A DNA stretch of 64,000 bases from Trichodelitschia bisporula (lineage: Eukaryota; Ascomycota; Dothideomycetes; Phaeotrichales; Phaeotrichaceae). Below, piece after piece: positions 33,305-45,961 of the stretch (position 1 is its first letter; every line of letters begins with the position of its first letter). The stretch is taken from contig ML996698.1 of NCBI GenBank assembly GCA_010356995.1, forward strand, positions 121,923-185,922. Reading direction: 5' to 3'. A program made the position numbers and the translations under genes. The notes beneath the pieces were generated by a model. That model made no database searches, was not told the DNA's origin, and worked only from the letters and a program-made list of their open reading frames with translations.

Positions 33305-35125
33305 ATGTTGTTAACCGTTCTGCTGTTCGTGGTGCTGGTGGCGGGGAAGGGCGCGTTTTTCCGCAGTGAAAATGGCCATTGGGTTTTTGGGAATGATCAC
33401 TGGAGTGTGACGCAAGGCCCGACGCATGCGAAGCCGCTTACGTATCGCGGGAAGGAGCTCACGGGGCGGGGAGCCGGGCATTATATGGGGATGAGTGCGT
33501 GGTATCCTCATTCACGGCTGACAAGGCTGACGTGTGTTGCAGACGCGAAGAGCACGCTCAAGTGGACCTCGGCTGGGATCGCGCGGAAGGGCACAAACTT
33601 CATCGATGTCAAGCTCACGGCCGCGGAGGGCTCACTACACTGGGTCATCTTCGATGATCTTCACGGTGCATACCAATACTTCGTTAACGGCGGCCTGCCG
33701 GCGCTGGGCGAGTTCCGCGGGCTATGGCGGTTGGACAACCGGACTTTCACGCACGGAGCTACGGCGGGGAAAGAGGGCGCATTGCCACGTCTCCCCGATT
33801 ATGCGAGGGCAAAGAAGGTGCAGGACGAGACGTGGGAGAAGGCAGATGGGAGCTACATCACGAAGTACGACTGGGCAGGTTTCCTGCGGGAGCAGGACGT
33901 GTTCGGGGTGTATGGCGAGGGGGTCGGGAGTTGGTTTATTCATGCGGGAAAGGATTACTTCAATGGGAATCATCTCAAGCAGGAGCTCATGGTGAGTCCG
34001 AAATCGGGTGCGGGGAAGAGGCTGACGGCGAGGCTAGATCCACCGCGAGAGCAACTCCGGCGACACGGTGCAGCTGAACATGATTCATGGCACCCATTTC
34101 CAGGCCACGACGAGCGATAACTTCCCCAAGGGCAAGACGTGGGGCCCGTGGCTGTGGTACCTGGTGCGTCGGCCCGGCATCCCGATCTTCCCCACTTCCC
34201 GACAGCCATTCTAACCCCGCGTATGCAGAACTCCGGCTCCCGGGCCGACGCCACCGCCCGCGCAAAGAAAGAGCTCGCCTCCTGGCCCTACACCTGGCAC
34301 ACCGACGCCGCGTACCAAGCCCGCGGGACGGTACGAGGGATCCTGACTTTATCAGATGGCCGTCCCGCCGCCGGTGCGGCTGTGTTCCTGGGCGACGACC
34401 GCCCGAAGCAGACTGCCCTCGGTATGGGATCCAACTACTACTACACCGGGTATGCAGACGCGACCGGCGCGTTTGAGTTCAAGCACGTACGTGTCGGGAC
34501 GTACGGGCTGCAGGCGTGGGCGAACGGCGGGAAAATCGGCGATGTGCCTGGTGCGATTGAGCTCGACAGTGTGAGTGTGGCGGCGGGGAAGGTTACGGAT
34601 TTGGGGAGCAGAGTGTGGAAGGTGCGTGGGAAGGGGACGGTGTTCCGTGTCGGCGAGTTTGATCGGAAGGCGGTCGGGTTTCGGTATGCCGGCGGGCCGT
34701 ACCAGCATGGCCTCTCCGCAAAGTGTCCTGCGACACTGACGTGGACGGCCGGGACGTCGAAGGCCTCGGACTGGTGCTTTGCGCAGGCGGCGCCGGGGAG
34801 CTGGAAGGTGGTCTTTGAAATCGGCGATCGGCCGGCTAATGCCACGGGCGCAGCGGTGTTGACGGTGAGTTTAGCAGGATACTCAGGGAGTGCGACGACG
34901 GTGCTGGTTAACGGGAAGACGGTTGGGGGTTTTTCGAATAAGAACTTATCGAGTGATCCCGGGACGTACCGGTCTGCTACGACGGCGGGCGAGTGGCATC
35001 AGATGGAGTACAAGCTGGAGGCGGGAGCGCTTAGGCGAGGACAGAATGTTGTTGAGTTTAAGATGACGGAGGCTACGAGGTGGCACGGTGTGATGTGGGA
35101 CGCGGTCATGTTGGAGTGGTTGTAG
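33305..35125 (+). CDS. rhamnogalacturonan lyase, PL4 family
   Basis: Four exons (33305-33494, 33543-33991, 34038-34163, 34229-35125) give 553 aa. The ATG at 33305 opens a signal peptide (LLTVLLFVVLVAGKG). The N-terminal catalytic domain carries VYGEGVGSWFIHAGKDYF, GNHLKQELM, then IHRESNSGDTVQLNMIHGTH and GKTWGPWLWYL across two introns. A fibronectin-III-like middle domain (RGTVRGILTLSDGRPAAGA) and a C-terminal galactose-binding-like domain (GEWHQMEYKLEAG, WHGVMWDAVMLEW) follow, the three-domain layout of polysaccharide lyase family 4. It cleaves the rhamnogalacturonan I backbone of pectin outside the cell. It starts only 249 bp after FOX2. This suggests contact with plant material. Confidence 0.9.
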
Positions 35126-38100
35126 CAATGCGAAGTGGGAATAGCGTTCCTGGATGCGGATTCGCTACTTTGTTTTACGGGGAAAGTCCTGTCCGGTGTG
35201 AGCCTACTGGTCCGGCACGTCTATCGGTGAGGATTGTCTGAAAGTGGAATTCTTACCTCATCGGCCGCAGATAGACGCCTATGAGGATGATATCAACTTT
35301 GGCTACTTCGGTGAGAGGTGGCTCAATCGGAGGTTGTTCGTAATCGAACCTCATGCTTCTGCATCCTCCGAGTATCTCACTGCCCTCATATCAACTTCGA
35401 CAACTGCTTTGTCGAGCTGCCGCTCAATCCGAGTTCATCGTAATCGAGCCGCGTGGTGCCGAATCCACGTACATGTCCCTGTTGGCGGAATGCCTGAAAA
35501 GCGGAGTTCTCCCTTCCTAGGCGTCCGTTCAACGTCGGCTCTTCTTCTCCTTGGCCGCAGATGACGTCCTGTTGGCACATTATCTTCAACGACTGCTCCA
35601 CTCAGATGCTCTCTCAATCAGTAGTTCATCTTGATCAAGACAACATTTTGGAAGGTACCCGCCAGATGATAGAGGAAACCGTTGATCGGGCGCTCGAACA
35701 CTACACTGTGGCAGGGGACTCCGCACTGGAAGTAGTGAACTGTTTCAGCTGACTGTCCTGAAACTGTACGCCGTTATCTGGTGAGGGTAAGGGAACTGCC
35801 GTTCGCAAATTTTTGCCATCTGTTACACTTGTGGAGTTGATTTACCATAGTAAATCAGGTTCACTTATCCCACGATGCTGTGCCAATAAGGCCTCAACAC
35901 GAATATTAGCAAAAGCCCCACCGTTGCTCTTAGGACGAGAAGAGCATGCATCAGCGCCTCCCTTTTGAGTCTTGGGCTCGATTAAGGTTTGACGTTGAAA
36001 AACGTGGCCCACTGCTGAGGGCTGCCATGGCAGACCTTGGGAATGCGCACGCAGGTTGAAGGCTGTGGCACGAACAGATCACTGAGAGGGCGTGGGGGTG
36101 GAGGGAAACTTACTGCACGGCCAGAAACCTTGTGCGGGGGGCTGGAAAAGCAAAACCGAGCCTCTGATATCTTGCCGCTGCTCGTTCCTCCATCCCCATA
36201 TCCAGAGCATATCACGGTCAATGTCGATTAACGGCTTCGTAAGGAGACATTGGATAAGAACTTAGGTGCACAGAGGTCACCGTTTTGGGAGCTTCTCCAG
36301 ACCCTTCCATGGCAATACACGTCGCGGACAGTTCAGTCTTCAGGCTCTTCTAGATCGCGTGGATTAGAAGTTACCCATGAACCGGGCACCATTTGAGCAA
36401 CGCCTAAAAGCTGGCATGGACTGTGTGGCCGGAAGGAGATTCCATAGCCGTCCGAACTCCATGATGTTCGAAGCGACACAGCGCATATGCGGCGTTGTAT
36501 TGTAGAACAAGCTCGACGTGGCGGTCGATATAGCATCATGGGTTGAGAGGCGAGAAACTGCATGCCGAACCTTCCAGATCGATCCTAAAACCTATCCACT
36601 TCAAGCCGCCGGGTTGTGACTGTCGCCGCGTTGCAGCAGATGTACGGCATGAAAGTGCTCGTAGTGCTGTTTTTGGACAGACGTCATTACCAATACCGGT
36701 GGGATAGTGAGGCCGCTCGCTTCCCCTCGCTTTCGTTGTGGACTCCGGAGGGCCGAGCCTTCCAAGTCTGACTGTCCAAGCTGTCCGAAAGGCTGCGTGG
36801 GCGGTTCAACTTTACTGGAAGGTATTGCATAGCCATGGTTTGCGGGGCGGTGGTTAACGTCGCGAGTGTAAGCTCCAAGTGTTAGATCCTGACGCAGAAA
36901 GACGATTGGTGATACTGTCAGCTGCAGAGTATTTTGCATATGGTATTGGAGTAGCCGTGCGGTGTTCGCACAGCTAAGGCGTCGCCGAGATAATCGTGAG
37001 GTCGAGCTAGCAGCTTTCTCAGCCTTTGCATGGCCTTGGTGGTGTGTAGAGATGACTGCTAGTGGTGTTGAATCTGCAGCATCCAGGCAGCATGGCACTC
37101 TTGCTTCATTGAATTAAAAGGCGTTTATTCACGGAAGGGAAGACAAACCGCGCAGCTAGCAGACTTTGGGATTGTCACAGGCGCGCAGCCGGCTAGCATC
37201 CTTCATTCATCGCCCAAAATCAAGGTGAAATAAGAAAGAGGAATAACAAGGCTCATCCATAATCTTCGGCAACTGTTGAGCAGTAGGCGCATAAGAATAT
37301 CGGATGTTGACAGGAGTGGAGGAGAAAATGCGTGGTCCTGTAGCTGGAGATGATGTTGGATTTCATGAAGGCATATCCGAGAGAACCCCGAAGCCTCGCT
37401 TCCCGCCGACCATTCGTCGGCCCGATGTTGAACCCGATTCGGATATTGCACTGAGGCAGAAGCTAGAGAACGTCAGTGTGCTCAGCTCTAAGATACGACC
37501 TTGACGCACCAGCAAGTAACCGACTGCGTCGGTGATTGAAGTATATATGAGAGATTCAACGCCACACTCTCGAGTTTCACCTGTGAGAGTGTGCCTTGAA
37601 GGGTATGATACCATCTCGACTGGTAGACTGCGGAGCTTACTATTGTCACATGCTGGGGAGCATGGTAAGCCGGGCATTGATACGAGCGTCAGGATTCGGC
37701 GATTCAACTGCATCCCGGCCATACTTGAAGGTTGCCAAATTTGTTGTGCGGATAGGGGCGCGTACCTTGTGATCTTTGGCACATTAGCAGGTCTGAGCAG
37801 ATCCAACAAACACTTAAATCCAATGCTGATGGGGGGCCATCTGGCGACCCCTAAGCGCTTACTGAGAGTACAGTAGGATATCAACGCCTGTCGTTAGAGA
37901 GTCTGGCGGAGACATTTGCTGTTTAAAAGCTGGTAACGTTAATAGGGTTGGCTATGGAAAAAGGCGTCAACAGGCATTCGGCGCCGCCTGGCCACTCTGG
38001 AAGGGAATATTGGCTTTACGCTAGTTCAGCCTTAGGTGTTCCGCTGTGTAACGGGGTCAGGCTGAGACCAGGGTCGTGACTCGAGCGGCGCTAGGAGGGT

Positions 38101-38308
38101 TGCCAAGCCTTACGGAGGCGGGGTCCAGTACCATTTTATACTCTCATAAAGAGCGCGCACAACGCGGTGCTCGGCAATAAGGAAGAAATCATCGAAACGA
38201 GCACAGCTTGCAGTTCAGAGGGAAATATGATATCGGATCTTTTGCGTAGAACGGAGACGAATCGTGAATACAGATCCCGCATGACTATGCCATAGAAAGC
38301 AGCTAATA
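35126..38308. other. gene-poor stretch, no supported gene
   Basis: Frames of 60-170 codons occur on both strands (for example minus 36601-37098 and minus 37363-37884) but none shows a domain, and I could not chain exons with good splice sites. Some of the minus-strand frames may be exons of an unrecognised gene. Confidence 0.35.
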
Positions 38309-39424
38309 CTACATTACAATACAACAACCTCCTCCAGATTCCTTCGTCTTTTGTACAGGTTTGGCACTTGATGAAGGCGTCCGAGCAGTAGGGGGCCGAG
38401 CAGTCCGCGGTCGAGCAGTGGAGGGTCGCGCAGTGGGAAGGCGAGCAGTGGAGCCGCCAGCGGTTGGGGGACGAGCGGTGCGGGTGCGAGAGTGAGACCG
38501 GGCACTCGGGGGACGATTAGACCGTGACCGTGGCCGAGCAGTTCCTTGTCGCGTTGACCCAGGGCGATCTTGAGGCGCAGGGGCAATATAGCCCGAAACC
38601 AGGGCCTCCATCATACGAGTTGTGACGACAGATGCCCTTGAGTGAATCTTCTGTGCGCCGAAGTTTCCGCCCGTATTGTCGCCAGCTTCGATCAGCGCCG
38701 GCCATACAACGAGGGCCAAATGGGTACCAGTGGAGCGGTCCCACTCCCTCTGGGGTATGTCGTATTCATCCATACCCAACGTCGGTCGAAAGCGCTGCGT
38801 AATCCGATTTTCACCCAGAGCCGTTATCATCAACAATGGCCATGTCTTGAGGAAGTAGTGCGAGACTTGCTTTTGAAAGTCTCGGTCGAGGCTCACGGCG
38901 GTTTCAACCGCATTGCGAAGTTGATGTTCCAGCGGACGTGATATTTCTGGAAGATACCTTCGTATATCGCCGACCAGGTCGTCCTGAAGCATGACAAGCA
39001 AGTCTTGTCGAACTTCGGGCTGGACTTCGTAATCATTGGCCAGCCGCCATCTTCGCAATTGGAGCTCTGCTTCGTCGTTTCCGGTACCTAAAGTATGAGT
39101 CGCTGGGGTGATCTAGGGGAGAATACACATACTTTCCAAAAGCCCCTCATGCGACCTTTCGGTCCGCCAGAAGAAACCTGAGCCGGCTCTCTCGTCTCCG
39201 AAGACATTTCCCGTGAGAAAGGCCCATATATATCCAATGATGAAGGGCAATCGGAGCTCTGCGGTGTTGAGGCAGTATTGAGCATCAGGGGAAACAGTTC
39301 CCAGCATCCACGCATTATTTGTGCCTGTTTGTCCGAAGCCGGCGAATTCAGCGGTGACAGCTGCCTGATCGACTTTGCCTCTGAGGTCATAATATCGGGC
39401 TGTAAGACCAACGACATCTCCCAT
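38309..39424 (-). CDS. CaaX-terminated protein downstream of GTPase-patatin copy A
   Basis: Exons 39424-39133 and 39087-38309 (intron GTATGT...TTTAG) give 356 aa from the ATG at 39424. The N-terminal ~250 residues are globular, with LNTAELRLPFIIGYIWAFLT, RRWRLANDYEVQPEVRQDLL and VSHYFLKTWPLLMITALGE; I do not recognise the family. A long Ser/Thr/Arg/Pro repeat linker (RSNRPPSARSHSRTRTARP, then TARPPTAR-type repeats) leads to a C-terminal GGGCCIVM. CIVM fits a CaaX prenylation box and the adjacent Cys could be palmitoylated, so membrane anchoring is inferred. The linker and tail are clearly homologous to the end of copy B of the GTPase-patatin protein. This gene is either the detached 3' end of copy A or an ancestral neighbour that became fused in copy B. 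Confidence 0.6.
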
Positions 39425-39439
39425 TTTTTATCCATGGGG

Positions 39440-40240
39440 GCTATGAAGAGCTGAGGCCAAACACTGCTATTGGTCAGATTCGAACGAGCGAAACGGGGGG
39501 AGTATTGTAGATACCTAGGTTTCTATCATTGAAGCCGAGCAAAGCGAGGCAAAGCGAGGCGAATATTAATAGTCAGGAGGCTAGCAGTGAGCCGGAGCTA
39601 ATGACTACAGAGCTAGTATCAGCTACCCGTACCATAGTACACGTGCACTACCATACGGTAATTAGCTCCCACTGTAGCCAATCATCTGCGATAAAAGAAG
39701 CAGAGATTATTGATAGATAACGCCATTTTTTCGCATAGCTCCTTGGCCCGTTTCCTAGGTAACGCGGCGTGCACGGGAACCGGCGGAGCCGTACTGTACA
39801 GCGTACCACAGTACTTCACCATGCACCGTTTGGTACGACGGTTGAACGCACTACAGTGGAGAGTGTTACTAGGCCACACTATCCGTAGATGGGTCAAGCT
39901 GGATGCTTCTCCATTGCTGACGAGAAGAATGCCATGCGAGAATCTGCAGTATCTAGTGATGAGAAACAAGCACGCTAGCAATGCCAGGAATGAGCATTCC
40001 GAGTCACTTGTCGAAATAGACGTTCACACTCCTGGCATCTGAAGGACAAAAGAATTTGGTTTCTCGCGAAGGGTTCAATCGCCATCAAAATGTTCCACAA
40101 TACAGCAAAGTTCCACCTTGCGTCACCGAGCTCGTTAGACTCCAAGTTGCAACCAACACGCGGCGTACGAAAACATCCAGTCCCTGAGGATATATTCAGG
40201 GATCCGCGGCAAATTGATATCCTCAGAGATTGCCAGAATT
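39440..40240. other. segment absent from block B; possible insertion
   Basis: This stretch, between the end of copy A and the CaaX gene, has no counterpart in block B, where the corresponding exons are separated only by a short intron. It is more AT-rich and contains a local CAAAGCGAGG duplication near 39540. Terminal repeats or target-site duplications were not identified. Confidence 0.35.
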
Positions 40241-40241
40241 T

Positions 40242-43200
40242 CTATTCTATCATGCTGGGAACAAGGGACAGCAGGGAAGGAAACACTGCTCCGGTATGAC
40301 GCAATAGTAAGCTCATATCTGCTAGAGGTTCGTGGACGGGCACACTTTCCGAATCCGAAGACGTTGCAATGTACTGCTCAGATATCAATTATTTAGATGC
40401 ATAGGGAAGGGGGCAGGAAACTTACACTCGTTTGCTGCGACAGTTCATCCTCTGCATCAGTCAGGTCAGCCAATGTGGAATCCTCAGTCTCTGCAGTTCC
40501 GTTTATACCTAGAACAAGAAGGTTAAATTAATTCTGGACATCAAAGCGCGAGAAGTGGAGACTACAGAACTGGTGCAACATACGAAGTTCCGAATCGTCC
40601 AGCATGATTCGGCGCGGAAACCTGCTGAGAGAGTATCGATTCAGAGGCTTGCCAGGCGACGTAAGCAGCAACGACATATCAACCTGGGCATTTTTCGTGG
40701 AGACTGCCAGGTTGCGGATGATTACATAGGGGTCTCGTCCAGATATCATCCGCTCAACAGTTTCCTCAAGCTCAATCTGTGAGAAGGTCAGATTTCTCAA
40801 AGCGCCATCAGATCAAGTAAGACCCGTATCCACAAATACTAGGACTCGCAATCGTTTCATGCACCTTTTGGAGACAAGTGTACTGACCTTTTGAATAGTG
40901 TTTCCGCTTTCTCCACATGTGCACTCTCGAACTTCGAGAGACAGTTTCACGCCAGAGCGTTGCCGTTGTACGAGAAAAGTACCTAAGGCTCTGATATAGT
41001 CTTTGCGCTCCCTCAGGCGACAAACAACTTTTCCTTTTCGCAAAGCGAGTAAGCGACGTAAGAAATGGTGGGAGGGCCGAGCATATACCCGTTATCTTGT
41101 ACCCAGAGCCTTCACCGGTGGGCACCGGTAAGGTCGAGGCTGTGAAGAAGAATAGACTGGCAACAAGATTCATCACTATCCTATCAATGACTGTAAGTTG
41201 AGTGTCCAGGTAGCTCTGGGTTTGGCGCTGGATGCGGTCAAAGTGCTTCATTGCGTTGGTACCGTGGCTTGGATCGATCGAGAGTCTGGGGTTGATTCGA
41301 ACGTAGCGTTCTCTCAGCTGACGTGCCGCATTTTCTCGATCGCTGACCAGGAAATCTTGCCACATTGACTCCGCATCTGGAATATCAGGCAAGCGAGATT
41401 CCTGCTAACCCCTCAGTGGATTTCGCAACACTCATGGAAACACGTACCCAAAACTTGGGGCCTTTGCGACTAGAGTGTGTAGTGGGGCTTATCCTGTCGT
41501 CAGGACTGACGGGTTCGGTGCCATTGTATCCGGAACCGATTGAAAGCAGGAGGTCGGGATCAACAGCAGCTACATCAGTCCATATTCTTCTCATCTCTGC
41601 GTCGACAAGTTGTATCGGGTTGTTGTAGCGCAGCGTGCCATCCAGATAGCTTCGATGTGTTCTTGAATGTGTGAAGGACTTGAATAGTCGAGGAAAGGCG
41701 GATGCGGCTGCGCCCGCCTCCCATACCTGCAATTCTGATCCGCGATCATCAGGCCTGTGGAGTTCATAGTCGCCAGAAACGCTCCCGGAATGGCTGTAAT
41801 TCGCCAGAAGGACTGGTTTCCGAGTTATTTGGTCGGTTGCTGTTACGGCGACTTTGACATTGCTGTGAGTTCTGCCCGGTTCGTCACGTCCGAAAAGGGC
41901 AGTGCATCCTAAGCTTGTTTTCAAAGTCTCATATAGAGGAGTGGTCTTCAAAACGCTCCTATGGCGGAAGGGCACTAATTTGCTGATGCCGGGAACTCTG
42001 AAAAGCACACGGGGCCTGAAGGCGTTATCGCGAAATGTATCCTGGTCTTCGAGGCATTCACCGACCGTTTTCTCCCGGACGCCGAGGCTGAGCGCTAGGA
42101 TTGCACCGGCACTAAAAAGAAGTCAGCAAACTCTACCCGCATTAAAAGACAGTCTGCTTACCCGGAACCAACCATCAGATCGAAGAAGGCCTGTATGGGG
42201 ATTTCTGATGGAAGTTCCCTTTGAAGGGCGCGGAGAACTTCCAACTCGGCAATAGCGAGAACCCCTCCGCTAATCACCGATTAGCTTCTAATTAGGTTCG
42301 GTCAAAAAAGAGTACTTACCCATCGAGACTCAGCAATCGTACACCCGCCTGCTCTGGTTTGAACCGGATAACATGCACTTCCGGTGCCGCACCCGATGAA
42401 GACGCATGGAGGGGGCAGCCCGTTAGCGTGACTTCATTGTAGGTATGCAGCTTGTTTCCTTGGGCCTGAACACACTTTGTGCACAGTACATGTCCACAGG
42501 CCAGTGGATGCTCCGGAGCAGTTGCCAAACAACCAAGACATGTGGTCTGGCTAAAGAATTTGGGCCACCCTAAGTGAAAGGCTTGGAGGAAACGATCGAT
42601 TTTCTGCGAGTGCAAGGGCCATATGTCGTCAAGACCTTCACGGGTAGGGCCAAAGGAAAGCCGTGTTTTCAAGTCGTCTTGGATGCTGGATATGGCCTTC
42701 CTGATAAGGTCGATCCATTCGTCAACCCTCGAACTCGAAAATCGGGGGTCTGGTTGGTAATCGCCTCGTTGGATGATGCGCCCGTCACAGTCTTGATGGC
42801 CTTTCAGGCCGTGGATTAACTTGACATTGACGCAATGCCTGTCTCCCTTGCTGAAGCCGCATGGCCAGTATTTATCGCAAAAGGTAGTGAAAGCATCCTC
42901 AAACGATGACTGGTATTGGCGAAAGATTTCAGAGTCGGTCGCCCATCCTATTTGCAGTTAGCAGGGCACACTGACTGGTAATTTCACGTCCGCACCTTGT
43001 TTGCGCACCCTCACAACGTCTAAGACAACACAAGAGGCCACCAGTTCGGTGAATGTGTTGTAGATGTCTTCATCCTTAGCCCTATCCCGCGCATCACAGA
43101 TACAGAGGGCAAGCCGCACAACGTGGTTGGCGAAGTTTTGCGGGATCGGATTGAGCCTGAGGGATACCCTGACAAAGTTGAAGGGCTCGTTCAGTTTCTG

Positions 43201-44711
43201 GGTGAAGTGGTCAAGGGCGGATCGCAAGTACACGTTAAATGTTTGTGCTTCAAGAAGCATGTGCGCTTTTTGCTTTGCCTTGTTGGACTCCTCGCAGCCA
43301 TCTTGGATCTTTTGCCTTAGCTTGCCGAGTTGCGTATTTAAGCGACTGTATCTGCCATCGGTCGCTGCTGGAAGTCGGACGACAGTAAATGAAGAATAGT
43401 AGCGCAGGATGAGGTCTTGGATAGTCTGATCTCTTGGTTCTGTGGTGCCAGCTTCCGGTGCGCCAGCGGTGCAACTCACATTCAAGTCGGCCATAAGCTT
43501 CTGTGCATGCCTTGTAGGCAAATCGTTGACAAGAGCCAGCAGTTCATCCCTTGTCTTATTAGTATCCCATTCGTCGTCAGGATTTTTGCGGGAAGGCGCT
43601 ACGGCGTTCAGAGCTAGAATAACGTGCGGAAGAGTTGGCTGGTTGACCGATGTTTCAAGAGAGTTTGCACCCCACTCAATCAGATTGTACAAAGCATCTT
43701 GGAAGGTCCTAAAAATCATTAGGCTGAAGAGCGACTGATGGAAATGGCCCTTACTTTGGATTCTTGCATACATAAACGACGACAGCAGAGAATGCGTATA
43801 GCACGCGTGGGTACAGGTGGCCAACAGCGAACCGTCTGTCGGAAACTGATACGCCCGGCTGCATCCTGGATGGTGGCTTGCTCAGAGAGTCGGGTCTGGC
43901 CCATTGCAAAACTCGTACACGGCTTGCAGTAATTAGAGGATCATGGTCGTCCGGCTCGCGTCGTCGGTTGGCCATTGGCGACAAGTCACCGCCCTTCAAG
44001 CCTTCGCAGTCGACGTACAGAATGGGCTGGTCCTTGTCGTACGAGTCGGGGTCAGCATACAGGTGAACGTCAGCTGATATGGGAAGTGTATCGTTCGATG
44101 CATCCACAACAGGAGTCGGAAACTCGTCCCCGGATAGGCGACAAGACTCAATAAGCATTCTGATTAGAGTGCTCTTGCCCGCTCCTGTGAAGTATGGTGT
44201 TAGCACATCCCCACATATACATGATGAACTCACCTGTCTCGCCCACAAACGACACAAGTTGTGGGTACTTCTCAGGCGAATTGGCCTTAATGTTTCGGGT
44301 GACGATATCGGTGTATGCATCGAACTCTTCGAGGACGGGGGTATCCGAACCGTTCTGTCGCCATCCTTCACCAGGTTAAAACATGCGGCGCAGGGGAACA
44401 AGATGGTACATACCTAACCACTTTGTCCGTTCGTCGAGTATGTGGGCATTGTCGTCACTCGAGGCGTGGAGGATCTTGTGGAATCTGTCATGCAGTAGGG
44501 GGTTTTCCTTCTCGTGCACTTGCGGTCCGCGTGACTTTTTGCGATGAGCTTGTTGTCTGTCCCAGCAGACATCACATAAACGAAGGTTACAGTTCGGACA
44601 GTACGACACGGGGGAGTCTCCGGGTTTGCAATCATCCCCCTCACACAAAATCGCATCTGTATCCACCGAGTTCTCAGAGTTCTGAACGTCCAGGGAGCTA
44701 CTGGAATCCAT
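40242..44711 (-). CDS. zinc finger/GBP-like GTPase/RING-like/pseudo-patatin protein, copy A
   Basis: Twelve exons in phase (44711-44414, 44365-44234, 44184-43755, 43708-42996, 42947-42320, 42269-42162, 42111-41448, 41404-41089, 41033-40888, 40776-40584, 40508-40426, 40373-40242) give about 1280 aa. A B-box-like zinc finger (CPNCNLRLCDVCW, residues ~55-75) precedes a large-GTPase domain with P-loop GETGAGKST (Lys147) and G3 motif YVDCEGLKGGD (Asp202), the DxEGL form of guanylate-binding proteins; ILALNA stands where a G4 motif is expected. A RING-like finger follows at ~661-683 (CLGC...CGHVLCTKC), then a patatin-like domain at ~732-940: DGGG loop without the usual Arg, elbow GSGAG in which the nucleophile Ser is Gly, and YLDGT...NNP keeping the Asp. 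Catalysis is therefore unlikely. The model ends at a TAG without the CaaX tail seen in copy B. A role in membrane sensing or incompatibility is inferred. Confidence 0.75.
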
Positions 44712-45961
44712 CTGCGCCTTGGTAAACGATCCGACAGGGCAGTTCAGCACATGAAGTGGAAAAATATGCGGAGTATGTTGATGTTAAGGCGCGGCTAACA
44801 AAAAAAAAGGGGTTAAGTGACGATCCCACTGACGAGAACATAAAACAGATAACCAAGCTCGCTGGACAAAATATGCGATAAGAGCGAACATGAAATATGT
44901 GCCTTTGAAGCAAGATAAACCAAACCTCATACTATGCGGCTCTGCGGGCGAAAGTACATGATCCTTAGATCGGAAGACCCTCCCAGGACCATGGACGTAT
45001 GGCCTGGTAACACGGCAAGCTTGAACCAATATGGTTTCGGCACGTCACAATATTGGGCTCCGAGGAGCTGTAAGTCAGGCAAAAGACAACATAAGGCTAG
45101 ACATCAAGGTCTGGACATGCACCATCCTGCGAGTCATCAGCCTGAGTGCTGTTGTTTTTTTGGGTTGCACTGATGAAGCCAAATTGAATCTGCAGCTCCT
45201 TCAAAATATCCTGTCTGCGTGAATCGTGGCGCAAGCGCTGGCAATAGAAACTTGCCTCCCTCCCCATCCCAGCCGCGATGAAAGGCAGATGCCTGAATGA
45301 CTGTGCATTGAAGACAGCTACAGGCAACGGCGCAAAGCAGCCCAAAATGAGGCGAACCGTGCATCTCGATTATCGCCGTGGTTGACCTAAAGACGAGTTG
45401 CAATATTTTCCATGCAACGTATGGTCCTGTACAAGGTGCAGCTGATGTGAACTGCATGAGCGCCGAATCCGTAGCTGTGCGGGGAGGGTTGCGGTTCGAT
45501 GGCGGGGAGGCGTCGTGCTCTCATCGTAGGGCGGAGGTGTTGTTCGAGTTACGTCCGAGTGCTTCCACATCATTCCAAGCGACCACGCCGACCAACGCGT
45601 CAATGCGTCGCGCGCCTCGGATTGGCGTTTTTCCGGTGGTGGCCGTAGGAGGCCATACCAGGTCATGTGACCGTGATATGTTTGCCAGGATACGACTCTA
45701 CTACTTGCGGAATTGCGATCTTCAAGCTAAGATATCCCGGGCCTATTTTACCCAGTCCGGAGGCCTGCGTAAGGCACGGGTCTAACAATTGCCAAAACGA
45801 GGCATTGCTACGTCTTCAAGTGCGGGCCAACCTTGATTCTGCCACTCCACGAGGTTGCAAACGCGTGTTAAAGGCAGCCGTATGATATGTGCGCACACCT
45901 CGCACCTCTATCATCTCATCAACACCCATCCAAGATTCTACAAGCCGCCAATCCAGCAACC
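44712..45961. other. divergent promoter region, block A
   Basis: The shared upstream region of the minus-strand GTPase gene and the plus-strand GNAT gene. The first ~250 bases match the equivalent region of block B (for example GCTGGACAAAATATG near 44860 and 53967). No further gene was supported, although a plus-strand frame at 45378-45785 is open. Confidence 0.5.

Noticed and set aside
40808-41392. 194-codon minus-strand frame read as a separate gene
   Set aside because: It starts at a TTG and its first part is exon 8 of GTPase-patatin copy A; the rest is intron and out-of-frame sequence.
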